This document shows, piece after piece, positions 21,193-32,389 of a stretch of 64,000 nucleotides of DNA. The notes under the pieces were generated by a model that did not search any database, was not told the origin of the DNA, and saw only the letters and a list, made by a program, of their open reading frames with translations. Origin of the DNA: Cymodocea nodosa (Eukaryota > Streptophyta > Magnoliopsida > Alismatales > Cymodoceaceae); NCBI GenBank assembly GCA_036874045.1, contig CM072341.1:5220501-5284500 (forward strand), in the 5' to 3' direction. How positions within the stretch are numbered: position 1 is the stretch's first letter; the number at the start of each line of letters is the position of its first letter. The translations under genes and the position numbers were made by a program.

Positions 21193-22278
21193 GTGTTAAA
21201 ATGAAAAAGTGCATAATATTAATGGTTAAATGATGGTTAATTGCATAATATTTAGCTTATCATATGAGAATTAAGTCATTATGTTATAATTGCACTATTA
21301 TATGCCTTAATGAAAAAATTTACATAATTTTAGGAAATTAATGTTAATTAAGTACATTTCTGAACTATCAATGAGTTGCAGGCTTTGAAATTCCTAAGTA
21401 TCTGAATTTTCTGTTATTTCGGAGAGTTACATTTCATGTATCGGACAGTTATGTTTTAAACGCTTAAATAATATTTTATTATTTCCTAGAGTACATGTGT
21501 TGTAACATTAATACAAGACTTAAGTGGATTTTCGATAAGTTATCTGCTAACTATCCAAAATGTGTTTGAGCATCAGATAGTTAGGTTTGCAAGTATCCGA
21601 AATATCTTTTTATCATAACACTTACTAAGGACACGTGTCATGATCTGAAAACCTAATTTAAGTGTGGTTTTATAGTACTAAGCATGATCTATTTTATTTG
21701 CACATATTTATATCATATATAGGTGCATAGTAACAACTCATTGAGTTAGTGTTCTTTTTGTGGAAAGCTCACATGCCAACTTGTTAAGTTACAGGTTTAA
21801 AGGTGTAAAAAGATCATGTGAGAACTCATTGAGTTAGCAAGTAAAAATTGTAAGTTGTATATCTGAACTCGTTAAGTTAGAATTGTGCATGTGTTGAATT
21901 TAAATGTTTTATTATGTCACGTGAGCTGCACATGTATAACTCGTTAAGTTAGCATAACTATATGCATTGAGTTACTTGAATATACACTAAGGTAACACGT
22001 TGTGTTAGTATTATAAGCTTATAAGTTATTTCTTTATTATACGTGTTTTATAGTTATATCAATAAAGTAAGTCCGTTGAGTTACACTAACTCCACAAATC
22101 ATTTATTTTCTAACATGCCACTATAGCAGTTGTAGAAATAGGAAATTTGAAAGAAAACCATGATTGCACGTATCACGTAGGAATTCACTCGTGGAATGAA
22201 GAAGAAATCACCATCGTTGATATGAATGAAGGAAATCCAACCGATCATTTAAGCAAAAATAGTTACTATTGGAAGAAA

Positions 22279-22286
22279 TATAAAAG
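22279..22286 (+). promoter_or_regulatory. LTR TATA box
   Basis: TATAAAAG at the conserved position, about 45 bases before the leader region. Confidence 0.6.
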
Positions 22287-22325
22287 AAGAGGAGAAAAAA
22301 CTATGAGAGTAGGTGGAGAACCGTG

Positions 22326-22514
22326 CTAACTGCAGGAAGCCTCGAAAGTTCCCTGAAGCTCCACACCACCACCAAAATCATCAACTATCAGAGGTCTGTG
22401 AGGATACTTTCCAAATGTCGGGTCAATTCTTAGCCAAACACGGTGACTAACAACCATTGTGAGGAGTGATCGCATCGCAAGAAGGGAAGCCATTTTCACC
22501 AAGCACCGACTCAC
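22326..22514 (-). other. conserved antisense frame in LTR leader (MSRxLVKM type)
   Basis: A 62-residue frame similar to 5500-5697 over its first 45 residues; the tail differs. Coding status is unproven. Confidence 0.22.
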
Positions 22515-23464
22515 ATCTCAGGAGATCGTAAAGATTCTAGCCTTGGTTTCGGGTTGATGCCAGTATGTTGAAGAGGAGATCAACTTACAATTCTTGGTTT
22601 GCAATTCTATAGGGAGAGGAGGCAAGATTGTAAGTGATTAAGTTTTCAGTGGTGTAATCGCATCGCATGTAGTGACAGAAGTTTTTACTATCTATAGAGA
22701 TTTTTACATTTCACCTTTCATTCATCTTCAAGAACATATCAAAACAAAAATACCAAAAACAATTAATTATCTATATTTACATTTAGTATTAAAGTGTTGT
22801 ATTGTTTGTTTTGTATCGTGATTAATGTTATCATTGTTAGTAATGTGAATGTTTTATGTTTGTAGTTTTATTGTTTACTGAACTTGATTCGTGCAAAATA
22901 CTAAAAATCTTAATGGTTACTGTTTGGAATATTTGAATGTTAGTGTTGCTTAATGACATATCTCAGATTAACTAACATTAAAAAGCTTAATTGATGTTAT
23001 TTACATTCTATGGAATTGCCCAATGGTTGGCTAAATTCTTCTATGAATAACAGTATTTAACTAGAAAGGTAGGCTCATGGAGTTAACTTAAGTCCACGAG
23101 GTTAGTCCATTGAGTTAATCATAACTCTACGAACTAAGTCCGTTGAGTTAATTGTAACTCAATGAAGTGCTTAACTGAACACATATAAACTCTAATATAA
23201 AAATAAAAATAGTATATAATTCTTACTCAATCTCTATGGGATCGACATGTACTTGCACACAAATACAATATACATTGTGCACTTGTAATTAAAATACAAA
23301 TTAGGCTTAATATCTAATTTGTGTGAAAATTTGTTTGTTTACTTCTAAAAGAATTTATTAATATAAGCATAAAAAAAACCAAATCAATTAGATTTTCACA
23401 TCGAATACTAAGCAACTGTGAGTGCTGTTTTGTTTTAATATTAGAGAGAGTGTTGTATGTTTTT

Positions 23465-24745
23465 ATGATTGAGAACATGGCATATGCTTATGCTCAGAAA
23501 TTTTTGAAACCTGTAGTTAGCATATGTGAATTCTACAATTGGGAAGGGCATGACATTGCTAATTGTTTGAAACTGAGACAATTGTAGATGGTTAGATTAC
23601 ATGAATAACAAATGAATTATATCTAATATAATAGAATTGAGTATGAGAATCCTATAGTTTACTCAAGTAATGGTTAGTCTAGAAAAAGTAATATGTTGAG
23701 AGACAAGGAAGTTTGGGATAGGTATGACAGACTTGATCATAGTTTAGAGCAAAACTTAGACAAACTAGAATAATACATGTATTAGCAATAAGAAGTCAAC
23801 CAAATAAATTATAGGGAAGATTATTCAAAACCTAAAATCGATATCATCTTTGAAACTGAGAAAACCATAATGAAAATTGATCAAAAATTGAATGCAATGA
23901 GATTAGATGATTTGGAAAGAAAGTTAAAAGCACTAGATGAATTTACAATGAAATTACAAGTTATGCAAAATGAAAATACAAATGAAATTTTAATATTGAA
24001 GAGTTGCATAATTTGCAAAACATACAAACAAAAGAAAATACCAATGAAATAGAATTTAAAGAATGTAATTTGAAAGTGGAAATAATAGAAAATCAAAATC
24101 ATAAAAATGAAATACAAGAACATCATGAAAGTAATGAAAATCTAAAAGATGTGTGTATAACATTAAGATCTGGAATTGATATACCACCAAGAAGTCAAAA
24201 AGAAAGCAAAGTGGAGGTAGGTAAGAAAGAAATTCAAAATGAAAATGAACATGTAATATCTGAAAACTTAAAAATCAATGAAGAAAAATCTGAATTTGAA
24301 AATGAGACTAAAAATAATCAAAAGAATAAAATGAAAGAAAAAAAATCTTGTAAATCATAGTCATTAGTGCCCTATCTTGAAGGATTACAACAAACATTTC
24401 CAGAAAAACAAGAAAAAATTAGAGAAATTTTTGAAAAAGTACAAGTTAACATTCCTTCGTTAGACTTATTACAGAAAATACCACCTTGTGCTAAATTTCT
24501 TAAAGATTGGTGTACTAAGAAAAGAGAGCAAAAAGTTGTAAGAAAAGTCTTTTTAGCTGAGCAAAGTAGTTTTCTATTTCTACTACAAATTCCTAAAAAG
24601 TTATCTTATCTAAGAATCCCTGTTATATCATGCATCATAGGAAATACCATTCTGGAAAGAACCTTAATAGACCTAGGTATAGGTATAAATGTTATGCCTA
24701 GTGATATATTTGCATCCTTAGGATTAGAAGGTGTTTGGTTGTTTG
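23465..24745 (+). pseudogene. gypsy zinc-knuckle gag plus protease, broken
   Basis: Homologue of 6989-8935. MAYAYAQKFLKPVVSICEF follows the LTR almost at once. The knuckle is damaged (second Cys to Tyr), and there are several stops near 23586-23790. The coiled coil (DDLERKLKALDEF) and VCITLRSGIDIPP follow. The protease block (24366-24745) keeps TLIDLGIGINVMPSDIF but has Ile for the Ala after DLG. It is cut at LEG by the junction at about 24745 with a minus-strand env-like gene. Like its paralogue it has no capsid domain upstream of the knuckle. Confidence 0.8.
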
Positions 24746-26340
24746 TGAAGTTAATTAGAAGACCTATATTGCTCAATCAGACTTCTGAATATTAACTTCT
24801 TCCATGTTTGCAATTAAATTTCCTTCTTCCTTTCTCAAATTTGCATAAAAACAGGGCACTAAATTTTCATAAATTACATAGCCTTTTTTGGAATAATTCC
24901 CAGTAGGCCCTAGAATACAAATAATTCTTTAACGTCATCCATTTCAGTCCAATCTACTGGCCTATTATAAATTATATCGTACCCCTTTATTACTTGATAC
25001 TTATCATAAGCTTCCTGACTTTAGAAATGAATTTCATTTAGAGTAATTGCTTCTATTGGGTCAGGAATTTGGATTTGTTGCTCTAGAAGGGTTTGTTCTT
25101 GACTTTCTTCTTTAATCTATTGAGCTTGTTGTTGTAATTGTCACTGAAAATAATTCAAAGATTCCTGCCTTTCAATTCTGGAATGTGGGGGAGAACCTGC
25201 AGAACTTTCCACATTTTTATCTTGTATTCTCTCCATAAGTTGCTGAAGAGTTTCATTCTCTTCAAAGGAATTTGTTGAATTCTTTTCTTTCTATTCAACT
25301 TCTTGCTCAGCTTCTTCTCTTTGTTCTTCTTCCTCACTACCAATCTACATTGTTACTATTCTTTTTGATTTTGTGGCAGATTAGGATGGAGTCTCGGGCA
25401 CAGTATATTCTGCCCTAACTTCTTTTTCCAATTCTTTAGGCTATAGACTAATTTTAGCATGTTTTTCTTCTCTTCTTTGCTCTTGCTCTTGATCTTCTTC
25501 TTCTTCTGATAGCAAATCAACAAAAATGGGCTCTTCAGGCCCTCGAGCCACAAGTATTGGCTCTTCCTATTTTACTTCCTGTATTTTTGCTAGTCCTATT
25601 TTACTTCTTGTATTTTTGCTAGTCTTGAAGGTCCAGCCTCATACTCTTTTGTAATAGGTATGGAAATGGCTTCTTGATTCTTTTCAACTTTAACTTTGTA
25701 TTGGGCCTTCAACTTTTCTGTAGCCCTTCTTTTGTGAAGTACATCAAACACCAAATGTGCTTTAACTATTGCCATATCTTCTGATTCTTCTTGGCTTTTC
25801 CCAACTCGAACCGGTTCTTCAAACTTTCTTAATTCTTCTTTAGTAGATGGCCCCATAACTACCACCCTTTCTAGTGGTCTAAGTGGTGGAATTAAAGGTC
25901 CTACTTGTTCTGCTGTTGCAACTAGCATTTCAACTTCTTCTCTCAGTTGTTGTTGATGTGAGGGTTCCAGCTACTGCTCTTGTTCTTCAGATATTATAGC
26001 CTGTTCCCTTTTTTGTTGTTCTTTGCATTGCATTCTTGCATATGCAACTATCTCCCTTATAAACCATAGCTGTGATTTCCTTCTTATAAGTTTTAGGGCA
26101 ACTTCATTGTTCAACTTGATTTTCCTTTCTCTATTAACAGTAGTTTTAGTTGCCACCCGTATTCTTGTTTCCATTATCGTAGGTATTCTAATATTTAAAT
26201 CTACAAGCCTTCTTGTAAAAAAGAATAGATCATCCTCTACCTTTTCTAGTTGTTTCTCTTTGGTGGTGTTTTAGATCTTCTACTGTGAATGTCATTCCTT
26301 CGATTATCTAAGGAATTTTGTAATGTCGATTTGATCCTAG
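24746..26340 (-). pseudogene. env-like ORF of gypsy element, downstream of integrase
   Basis: It lies directly downstream of the minus-strand integrase, the position of the env-like ORF in Athila elements. The N-terminal part is basic (METRIRVATKTTVNRERKIK, 25971-26174), followed by Glu/Gln/Ser-rich frames (25596-25928, 25356-25553, 25155-25343). The conserved block comes last (HFWSQEAYDKYQ-like, then ENLVPCFYANLRKEEG-like near 24830-25060). Many stops and frameshifts are present. The end of the gene is lost at the junction with plus-strand protease. Homologous to 17731-19015. Confidence 0.65.
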
Positions 26341-27024
26341 AAGTTTTGCTCCATCTCTATCTTCGTTGCGTTACGAAATGGAATAGAATGGCTCTGATCT
26401 TTACTATTCTAAGTTCTAAATGATTTCTATGGATAATGCCCCCAAATCCTAAGTTTTAGTATAAATAAACCCTAAGTTTTTGGCGGGTAATCGGATCATT
26501 TCTTGCGCAATCTATCACTACTCACAAGTACTACTCTATGGAGTTATGGTTAACTCCACGGACTAAGTCCGTAGACTTACCTTAAATACTTCGTTGAGTT
26601 ACATTTAGCTCAACGGAGTAAGTTCGTTGAGTTAAGCTTAACTCAACGGACTTCTCGTAAAGTTATAACTAATAAAAATAATTATTATAATAATTTTTAA
26701 TTCAGTCAAGACTGAAGAAACTTCGATGTGACCGACTTTTAATTTTTCTATGTCCTTAACCTCGGTCAAACCATTACTTTTCCTCAATCAAACCAAAATT
26801 ACACATTTCTTTCTTTTTCTTCTGATTGAACATATACCATGCTCTAGTAAAACTAACACTTTTACTTAATATAATATATATATATATTTATGTTTCAGTC
26901 AAACTAATGAATCCTTTTGATGTGATCGTAACAATATTTTTCTTTTAATATATGTTTCGGTAAAATCGATAATTTCTTTCAGTTGAACTGTTACTATATT
27001 TAAAATAAGTTTTTTTTTTTAAAC
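26341..27024. other. spacer between integrase and env-like gene
   Basis: No gene. A palindrome cluster at 26520-26660 (TATGGAGTTATGG/TTAACTCCACGGA, TTCGTTGAGTTA/TAACTCAACGGAC) is followed by AT-rich sequence with TA repeats (26868-26890) and a T run (27008-27020). Confidence 0.6.
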
Positions 27025-28335
27025 ATATATATATATTTTCTTACTTAATAAAGCTCAAGTAGTTCTCTACTCTTACTTCTTCTATAATTCCCAAGGAACT
27101 TTTTGGAAATTTCAGAAAAGGTCTAAGTCTTTGTCCATTTACTTTAAATATATTCTGATTTTTAGGATTTTCAATTTCTATAGCTCTATAGGAATAAATA
27201 TTTCGATCTATGTAAGGTCCTGCCTATCTAGATCTTAATTTTCTTGGATGGTTATGAAGTCTAGTCATATAAAGATATACTTCTTGTCCTATTTTAAAAG
27301 TTTTTGGAATAATTTTCTTGTCATGCCAAAACTTAATTTTCTCTTTTTCTTTTATAGTTTTCGAATAAGCTTCATTCCTAAATTCTTCTAGTTCAATCAA
27401 TTGCATTTTTCTATTTTCAGCAACTTGGTTTAAATTAGTGTTTAGAGTTTTTAATGCCCAATAAGCTTTATGTTCAATTTCAACTAGTAAATGACAACTT
27501 TTTCCATAAACTATTCTAAAAGATGACATACCTAAGCTTGTCTTATAAGTAGTTCTATAAGCCCAAAGTGCATCTATTAATCTATTAGCCCAATATTTCC
27601 TAGTAGGATTTAGTACTTTTTCTAGGATTAACTTAATTTGTTTATTTGCACTTTCTACTTGTCCACTTGTTTGCGGATGATATGATGTTGCTATTTTGTG
27701 ATTTACTCCATATTTCTTCATTAAGGCTTCAAAACTTCTATTACAGAAATGAGCTCCCTTATCACTAATAATAGCTTTAGGTATTGCAAATCTAGCAATT
27801 ATATTAGTTCTGATAAAATGTATTACCACTTTGTTATCATTAGTTTTTGTAGGAATAGCTTCTATCCATTTACATACATAATCCACCCCCAACAATATAT
27901 AATTAAATTGATTAGACATAGGAAATGGACCCATAAAATCTATTCCCCACACATCAAAGATTTCAACCTCAACAATAGCATTCAGAGGCATCATATTCCT
28001 CTTTGATATCCTTCCTACTTATTGACATCTTAAACAACTTAAGCAGTATTTATGAGCATCTTTGAATAGTGTTGGCCAATAGAAACCACATTGTAGAATT
28101 TTGGCAGTAGTTTTCCTTGAACCAAAATGTCCTCCACATGCTCGATCATGGTAGAAAGACAATATGCTTTAGTATTCAGTTTCTGGAACACACTCCTTTA
28201 AAACCAGATTAGGACATTTCTAAAATAAGTATGGGTCTTCCCAATAATAATATTTCACTCTTGAAAGGAACAATTTCTTATCTTATCTATTCCAATCCTT
28301 AGGTGTTAAACCAGTAACTAAGTAATTAACTATGT
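27025..28335 (-). pseudogene. gypsy integrase
   Basis: The H2C2 zinc-binding part is readable at about 28015-28160 (HDRACGGHFG ... YCLSCLRC), with a stop just after it. The catalytic core is open for 256 residues (27224-27994): D19 in WGIDFMG, D78 in IISDKGAHF and E114 in [10 protein letters not shown], giving the DD35E spacing of retroviral-type integrases. The C-terminal part continues past a stop (27025-27223) with LRPFLKFPKSSLG. It would insert element cDNA into nuclear DNA. It belongs to the same minus-strand unit as the RT/RNase H at 28343-29389. Confidence 0.88.
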
Positions 28336-28342
28336 CTGCATA

Positions 28343-29389
28343 CTAAGGCATTGTGTTTATGGTCATTAATTGTTCATCAAGAAAATTATCCTTAATTTCA
28401 ATGTTCGATTTTTCTATTTGTAATCTTGATAAATGGTCTGCTATTATATTCTCACATCCTTTTTTATCTTTAATTTCTAGATCAAATTCTTGCAATAATA
28501 ATATCCAATGGATCAACCTAGGTTTAGTCTCTTTCTTTACTATTAGGTGTTTTAAAGCTGAATGATCTGTGTATACTATTACTTTAGCTCCAATTAAATA
28601 TGATCTAAACATTTCTAAGGCAAACACAATAGCTAATAGTTCTTTTTCAATAGTTGTATAATTAACTTGAGCATCATTTAAAGTTTTACTTGCATAATGA
28701 ATCACTATAGGAGATTTTTCTATCTTTTGTCCCAACATTGCTCTTAAAGCAAAATCAAATGCATCACACATTAATTCAAATAGATGGCTCTAGTTAGGTG
28801 TTTGTATTATAGGAGTTGAAATTAAGCTTTTTTTAAGCTTGAAAAATGCTTCTTTGCAATTCTTATGAAAGTTAAATGGAACATCTTTCAATAGATTAGT
28901 TAAAGGTCTAGCTATTTTGCTAAAATCTTTAATAAATCTCCTATAAATCCTACATGCCCTAGAAATGATCTAATATCTTTTATTGATTTAGGTTCTAGTA
29001 GATTAGAAATTACTTCTATTTTAGCTTTATTTACTTCCAGCCCTTTCTTTGAAACAACATGTCCTAAGACTATTCCTTGTTTAACCATGAAGTGACATTT
29101 TTCCTAATTTAGAACTAGATTTTTTTCCACACAACATTTTAATACTCCATCTAAATTGTTTAAACACACTTCATATGAAGTTCCATATATAGTAAAATCA
29201 TTCATAAATATTTCTAAAAAATCTTCAGTCATTCTAGTGAATATGCCCTACATACACCTTTGAAAGGTAGCTGATGCATTGCATAATCCGAATGACATCC
29301 TCTTAAAAGCATAAGTTCCATTAGGACATGTGAAAGTTGTTTTCTCTTGATCCTTTAATGCTATTGGAACTTGGTTATATCCTGAATAC
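28343..29389 (-). pseudogene. gypsy reverse transcriptase (C-terminal part) and RNase H
   Basis: It starts abruptly at YSGYNQVPIAL and continues QEKTTFTCPNGTYAF, MSFGLCNASATFQRCM, then FMNDF in place of the FxDDF catalytic motif. A connection region follows (GIVLGHVVSKKGLEV). RNase H (28343-28771) has the catalytic pattern [18 protein letters not shown] and [11 protein letters not shown]. There are stops near 29252, 29104 and 28792 and a frameshift near 28938. It is cut at 29389 by a plus-strand LTR. The missing RT start matches what remains at 6617-6985. Confidence 0.85.
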
Positions 29390-30120
29390 TATTTAGAATG
29401 AAAAAGTGCATAATATTAAGGGTTAAATAATGGTTAATTACATTAAATTTAGCTTATTTTATGAGAATTAAGCTATTATGTTATAATTACACTATTATAT
29501 GCCTTAATGAAAGAATCTGTATAATTTTAGGGAATTAGTGTTAATTAAGTATATTTTTGAACTATCGGTGAGTTACAAGCTTTGTAATTCCTAAGTCTCT
29601 AAATTGTTTGTTATTTTAGAGAGTTACATTTCATGTACATAATAGTTATGTTTTAAATGCTTAAAGAATACTTTATTATTTCCTGGAGTACACGTGTTAT
29701 AACCTTAATACATGAGTTAAGTGAATTTTCAGTAAGTTAGATGTTAACTATCCGAAATGTGTCTAAGCATCGGATAGTTAGGTTTGCAAGTATCCTAAAT
29801 CCCTTTTTATCATAAAACTTATTGAAGACACGTGTCGTGATCTAGAAATTTGACTTAAGTTATCTTTCGGAAGGTTAGGTGTTAACTATTTGAAATGCAT
29901 GTAAGTTTTGAATACTTATAGTTTGTAACTATCTGAAACATCTGAACTCGTTAAGTTAGAATTACTACACGTGTTAAAATTAAATTCTTTATTATGTCAT
30001 GTGAGCTGCACATGTTTAACTCGTTAAGTTAGTATAACTATACACATTGAGTTACTTGAATATACACTAAGGTAACACGTTATGTTAGTGTTATAAGCTT
30101 ATAAGTTATCCCTTTATTGC

Positions 30121-30469
30121 ACGTGTGTTTTTAATGTTTTAAGTTTTCACGAGTTTTTCCATGTGCGTTTGGTAATGAAAAATCGATGAGTTAGATAACT
30201 ATTTGAGTTTTTATACACATGGATGGATAACTGTTCGAGTTTTATAAAATGACTAACGAATTGATAAATTTTCTTGTTTAGTCACATGTTTTGCAGGTGT
30301 AAGAACTTGAAGAATTACAAATAAGTGTTCAAGTTACAATACTTAAAGGATAAGTGTTCGACTAAAGTGGTGAGTTAGAAGATATTCTACAAATCTCCAA
30401 GAAGATAAAGTTTCGGTGGATCTACGATATGAAATTGTGAAAATTCAAAATGATAGTGGAGATAGTGGA
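30121..30469 (+). repeat. copia LTR segment embedded in gypsy LTR
   Basis: This interval matches 53623-53973 of the second copia unit's LTR nearly base for base (for example CCATGTGCGTTTGGTAATGA, AGAAGATATTCTACAA, CAAGAAGATAAAGTTTCGGT). On both sides the gypsy LTR continues as in 21193-23400, where about 60 bp stand in its place. The left joint is at ACGTGTG. Confidence 0.8.
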
Positions 30470-30649
30470 CCATTTATTTTCTAATATGCTTCTGTAGTAG
30501 TTGTAGAAACAGAAAATTCGAAGGAAAACCACGATTGCACAAATCATGTAGGAATTAACTCGTGGAATGAAGAAGAAAGCACCATTGTTGATACGAATGA
30601 AGGAAATCCAACAGATCATTTAGGCAGAAGTAGTTACTACTGAAAGAAA

Positions 30650-30657
30650 TATAAAAG
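30650..30657 (+). promoter_or_regulatory. LTR TATA box
   Basis: TATAAAAG at the family's conserved position. Confidence 0.6.
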
Positions 30658-31835
30658 AAGATGAGAAAAACCATATGGGGTGTGAAAGTGGAGGACCGCG
30701 CTAATTGCAAGAAGTATCGGAAGTTCTCTGAAGCTCCACAATACCACCAAAATCACCAACTATCGGAGGTCTATCATGATACTTTTCAGATGTAGGGTTG
30801 AATTTGAGCTAAACACGATGACTGATAACCATTGTGAGGAGTGATCGCGTTGCAGGAAGGGAAACCATTTACACCAAGCACTGACTCATATTTCAGGAGA
30901 TCGTAAAGCTTCTAGCCTTGGTTTTGGGTTGATGCCAATATACTGAAGAGGAGATCAACTTACAAGTCTTGGTTCGCGATTTTATAGGGAGAGGAGGCAA
31001 GATTGTAAGTGATTAAGTTTTCAGTGGTGTAATCATGTTGCATGTAGTGACAGAAGTTCTTATTGTCGATAAAGATTTTTACATTTCACCTTTTGCTCAT
31101 CTTCAAGAACATATCAAATAAAAAATACCAAAAAAACTAATTATCTGTGTTTACATTTAGAATTTCTGTGTTATGTTGTTTGTCTATATTGTGATTAATG
31201 TTATCATTGTAAGTGTTTGTGAATGTTTTATGCTTGTTCGATTCATAAAATAGAAAATAGTTTTACTGTTTACTAAACTTGATTTGTATAGAACGTTAAA
31301 AAATCTTAATGGTTACTATTCAAAATATCTAAATGTTAGTAGTGATTAATGACAAAACTCATATTAACTAACATTAAAAAGTTTAATTGATGTTATTTAC
31401 ATTCTGTGAAACTGCCCAATAGTTGGCCAAATTCCTCTGTGAATAGCAGTATTTAATTGGAAAGATAGGCTCGTGGAGTTAACTTAAGTCTATGAGGTTA
31501 GTCCGTTGAGTTAACTATAACTCCACGAACTAGGTCCATTGAGTTAACTGTAACTCAATGAAGTGCTTATCTGAATGCATATAAACTCTAATATAAAAAT
31601 CGAAATAGTACACAATTCTTACTAAATCTCTATGGGATCGACCTGTACTTGCACACAAATACAATATACACTATGCACTTGCAGTTAAAATACAAATTGG
31701 ATTTAATATTTAATTTGTGTGAAAAGTTTTTTGTGTTTCCTAAAAGAATTTATTATTATATACAATAGACAAGATTTGATTGAACAATATAGGTTTTCTA
31801 ATCTAACAACTCATGAACAACCAAACAAGTTTTTC

Positions 31836-31857
31836 TAGCACCGTTGTTGGGGATTGA
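31836..31857 (+). promoter_or_regulatory. decayed tRNA-Asp primer binding site
   Basis: Reads TAGCACCGTTGTTGGGGATT, then GA. All five differences from TGGCGCCGTTGCCGGGGATC plus GA are G-to-A or C-to-T. This looks like deamination of methylated cytosines rather than random loss. Confidence 0.75.
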
Positions 31858-31863
31858 GAAGCT

Positions 31864-32003
31864 TGTTAGGATCGATAGGCTCACTAGAGGGGGGTGAATG
31901 GTGAAGGTGTGTAGGTTTTTAAATCTTTTAACTTTGAATCGATTGATTCAACAAAAGTGAGATGAGATGAATTAAATGAAAGCAAAACAGTAAGAGGAAA
32001 ATA
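31864..32003 (-). repeat. copia LTR terminal fragment
   Basis: TGTTAGGATCGATAGGCTCA then AGAGGGGGGTGAATGG resembles the outer end of the third copia's LTR (TGTTAGGACCTTAAGGCTTA then AGAGGGGGGGTGAATGG at 54523). Only about 140 bp are present. It lies between the gypsy PBS and the gag tail. Confidence 0.55.
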
Positions 32004-32007
32004 ATCC

Positions 32008-32201
32008 AACAAGTAAACAATCATCTAGAATTTATATTTGGAAATGCTGCAATTCAAAATCAGAATAGAAATATATCACTTAGATAGAAGGAACCAATGG
32101 AAGTTAGACCTACTAGAGGATTGCCAATACAAGTTATACCTAATCCTGTCAATAGAACGGTTAATGAAATTGATACCTCTTCTAGGAGGGCAGCTGAATG
32201 A
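32008..32201 (+). pseudogene. gag C-terminal fragment upstream of F-box copy 3
   Basis: Encodes NHLEFIFGNAAIQNQNRNIS then LR, a TAG, and an in-frame tail (EVRPTRGLPIQVIPNPVNR) ending in TGA. It is homologous to the ends of the gags at 1513-2650 and 15551-16690, with the same TAG. The capsid part is missing. Confidence 0.8.
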
Positions 32202-32254
32202 AGCAGCATATTTGAAGCAACTATCTGTATGTATATATGTTTTATTTTAAGTTA

Positions 32255-32335
32255 ATAGTATCATAGAGTTAATTTTTAACTCAACGAACTTAGTCCGTTG
32301 AGTTATGCCTTAACTCCACGAGGGTGTGCAGTAGT
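32255..32335. repeat. short palindrome cluster between gag and F-box
   Basis: ATAGAGTTA/TAACTCAACGAAC and TCCGTTGAGTTATG/TTAACTCCACGAG. Same position as in F-box copies 1 and 2. Confidence 0.7.
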
Positions 32336-32360
32336 TAGGTTAATTTTTGTCTCTACTAAA

Positions 32361-32380
32361 TTTTTATTTGTGTTTTACAG
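32361..32380 (+). promoter_or_regulatory. candidate splice acceptor for F-box mRNA
   Basis: TTTTTATTTGTGTTTTACAG is a strong polypyrimidine/AG site ending nine bases before the F-box ATG. The other copies keep an AG here (CATATAG, TTATATAG). A conserved GTAAGT in the LTR leader is a possible donor. Confidence 0.45.
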
Positions 32381-32389
32381 AATCGACAA

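Larger units (their letters stand above)
21193..23400 (+). repeat. gypsy LTR, plus orientation
   Basis: Starts TGTTAAAATGAAAAAGTGC, matching TGTTTAGAATGAAAAAGTGC of the sister LTRs. Contains palindromes and ACGTG boxes (21430-22090), a TATA box, the leader GTAAGT (about 22630), a second palindrome cluster (23065-23170) and the GGGATCGAC/TTGCAC block near the end. No recognisable PBS remains after it. The right edge is approximate. Confidence 0.7.
29390..31835 (+). repeat. gypsy LTR, plus orientation, with copia segment inside
   Basis: Starts TATTTAGAATGAAAAAGTGC (TA instead of TG) and ends at AAGTTTTTC before a decayed PBS at 31836. It holds palindrome/ACGTG arrays (29590-30060), a TATA box, the leader GTAAGT (about 31005) and palindromes near 31460-31565. 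It resembles the LTR at 21193-23400 more than those at 4759 and 35332. The interval 30121-30469 is copia LTR sequence. Confidence 0.75.
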
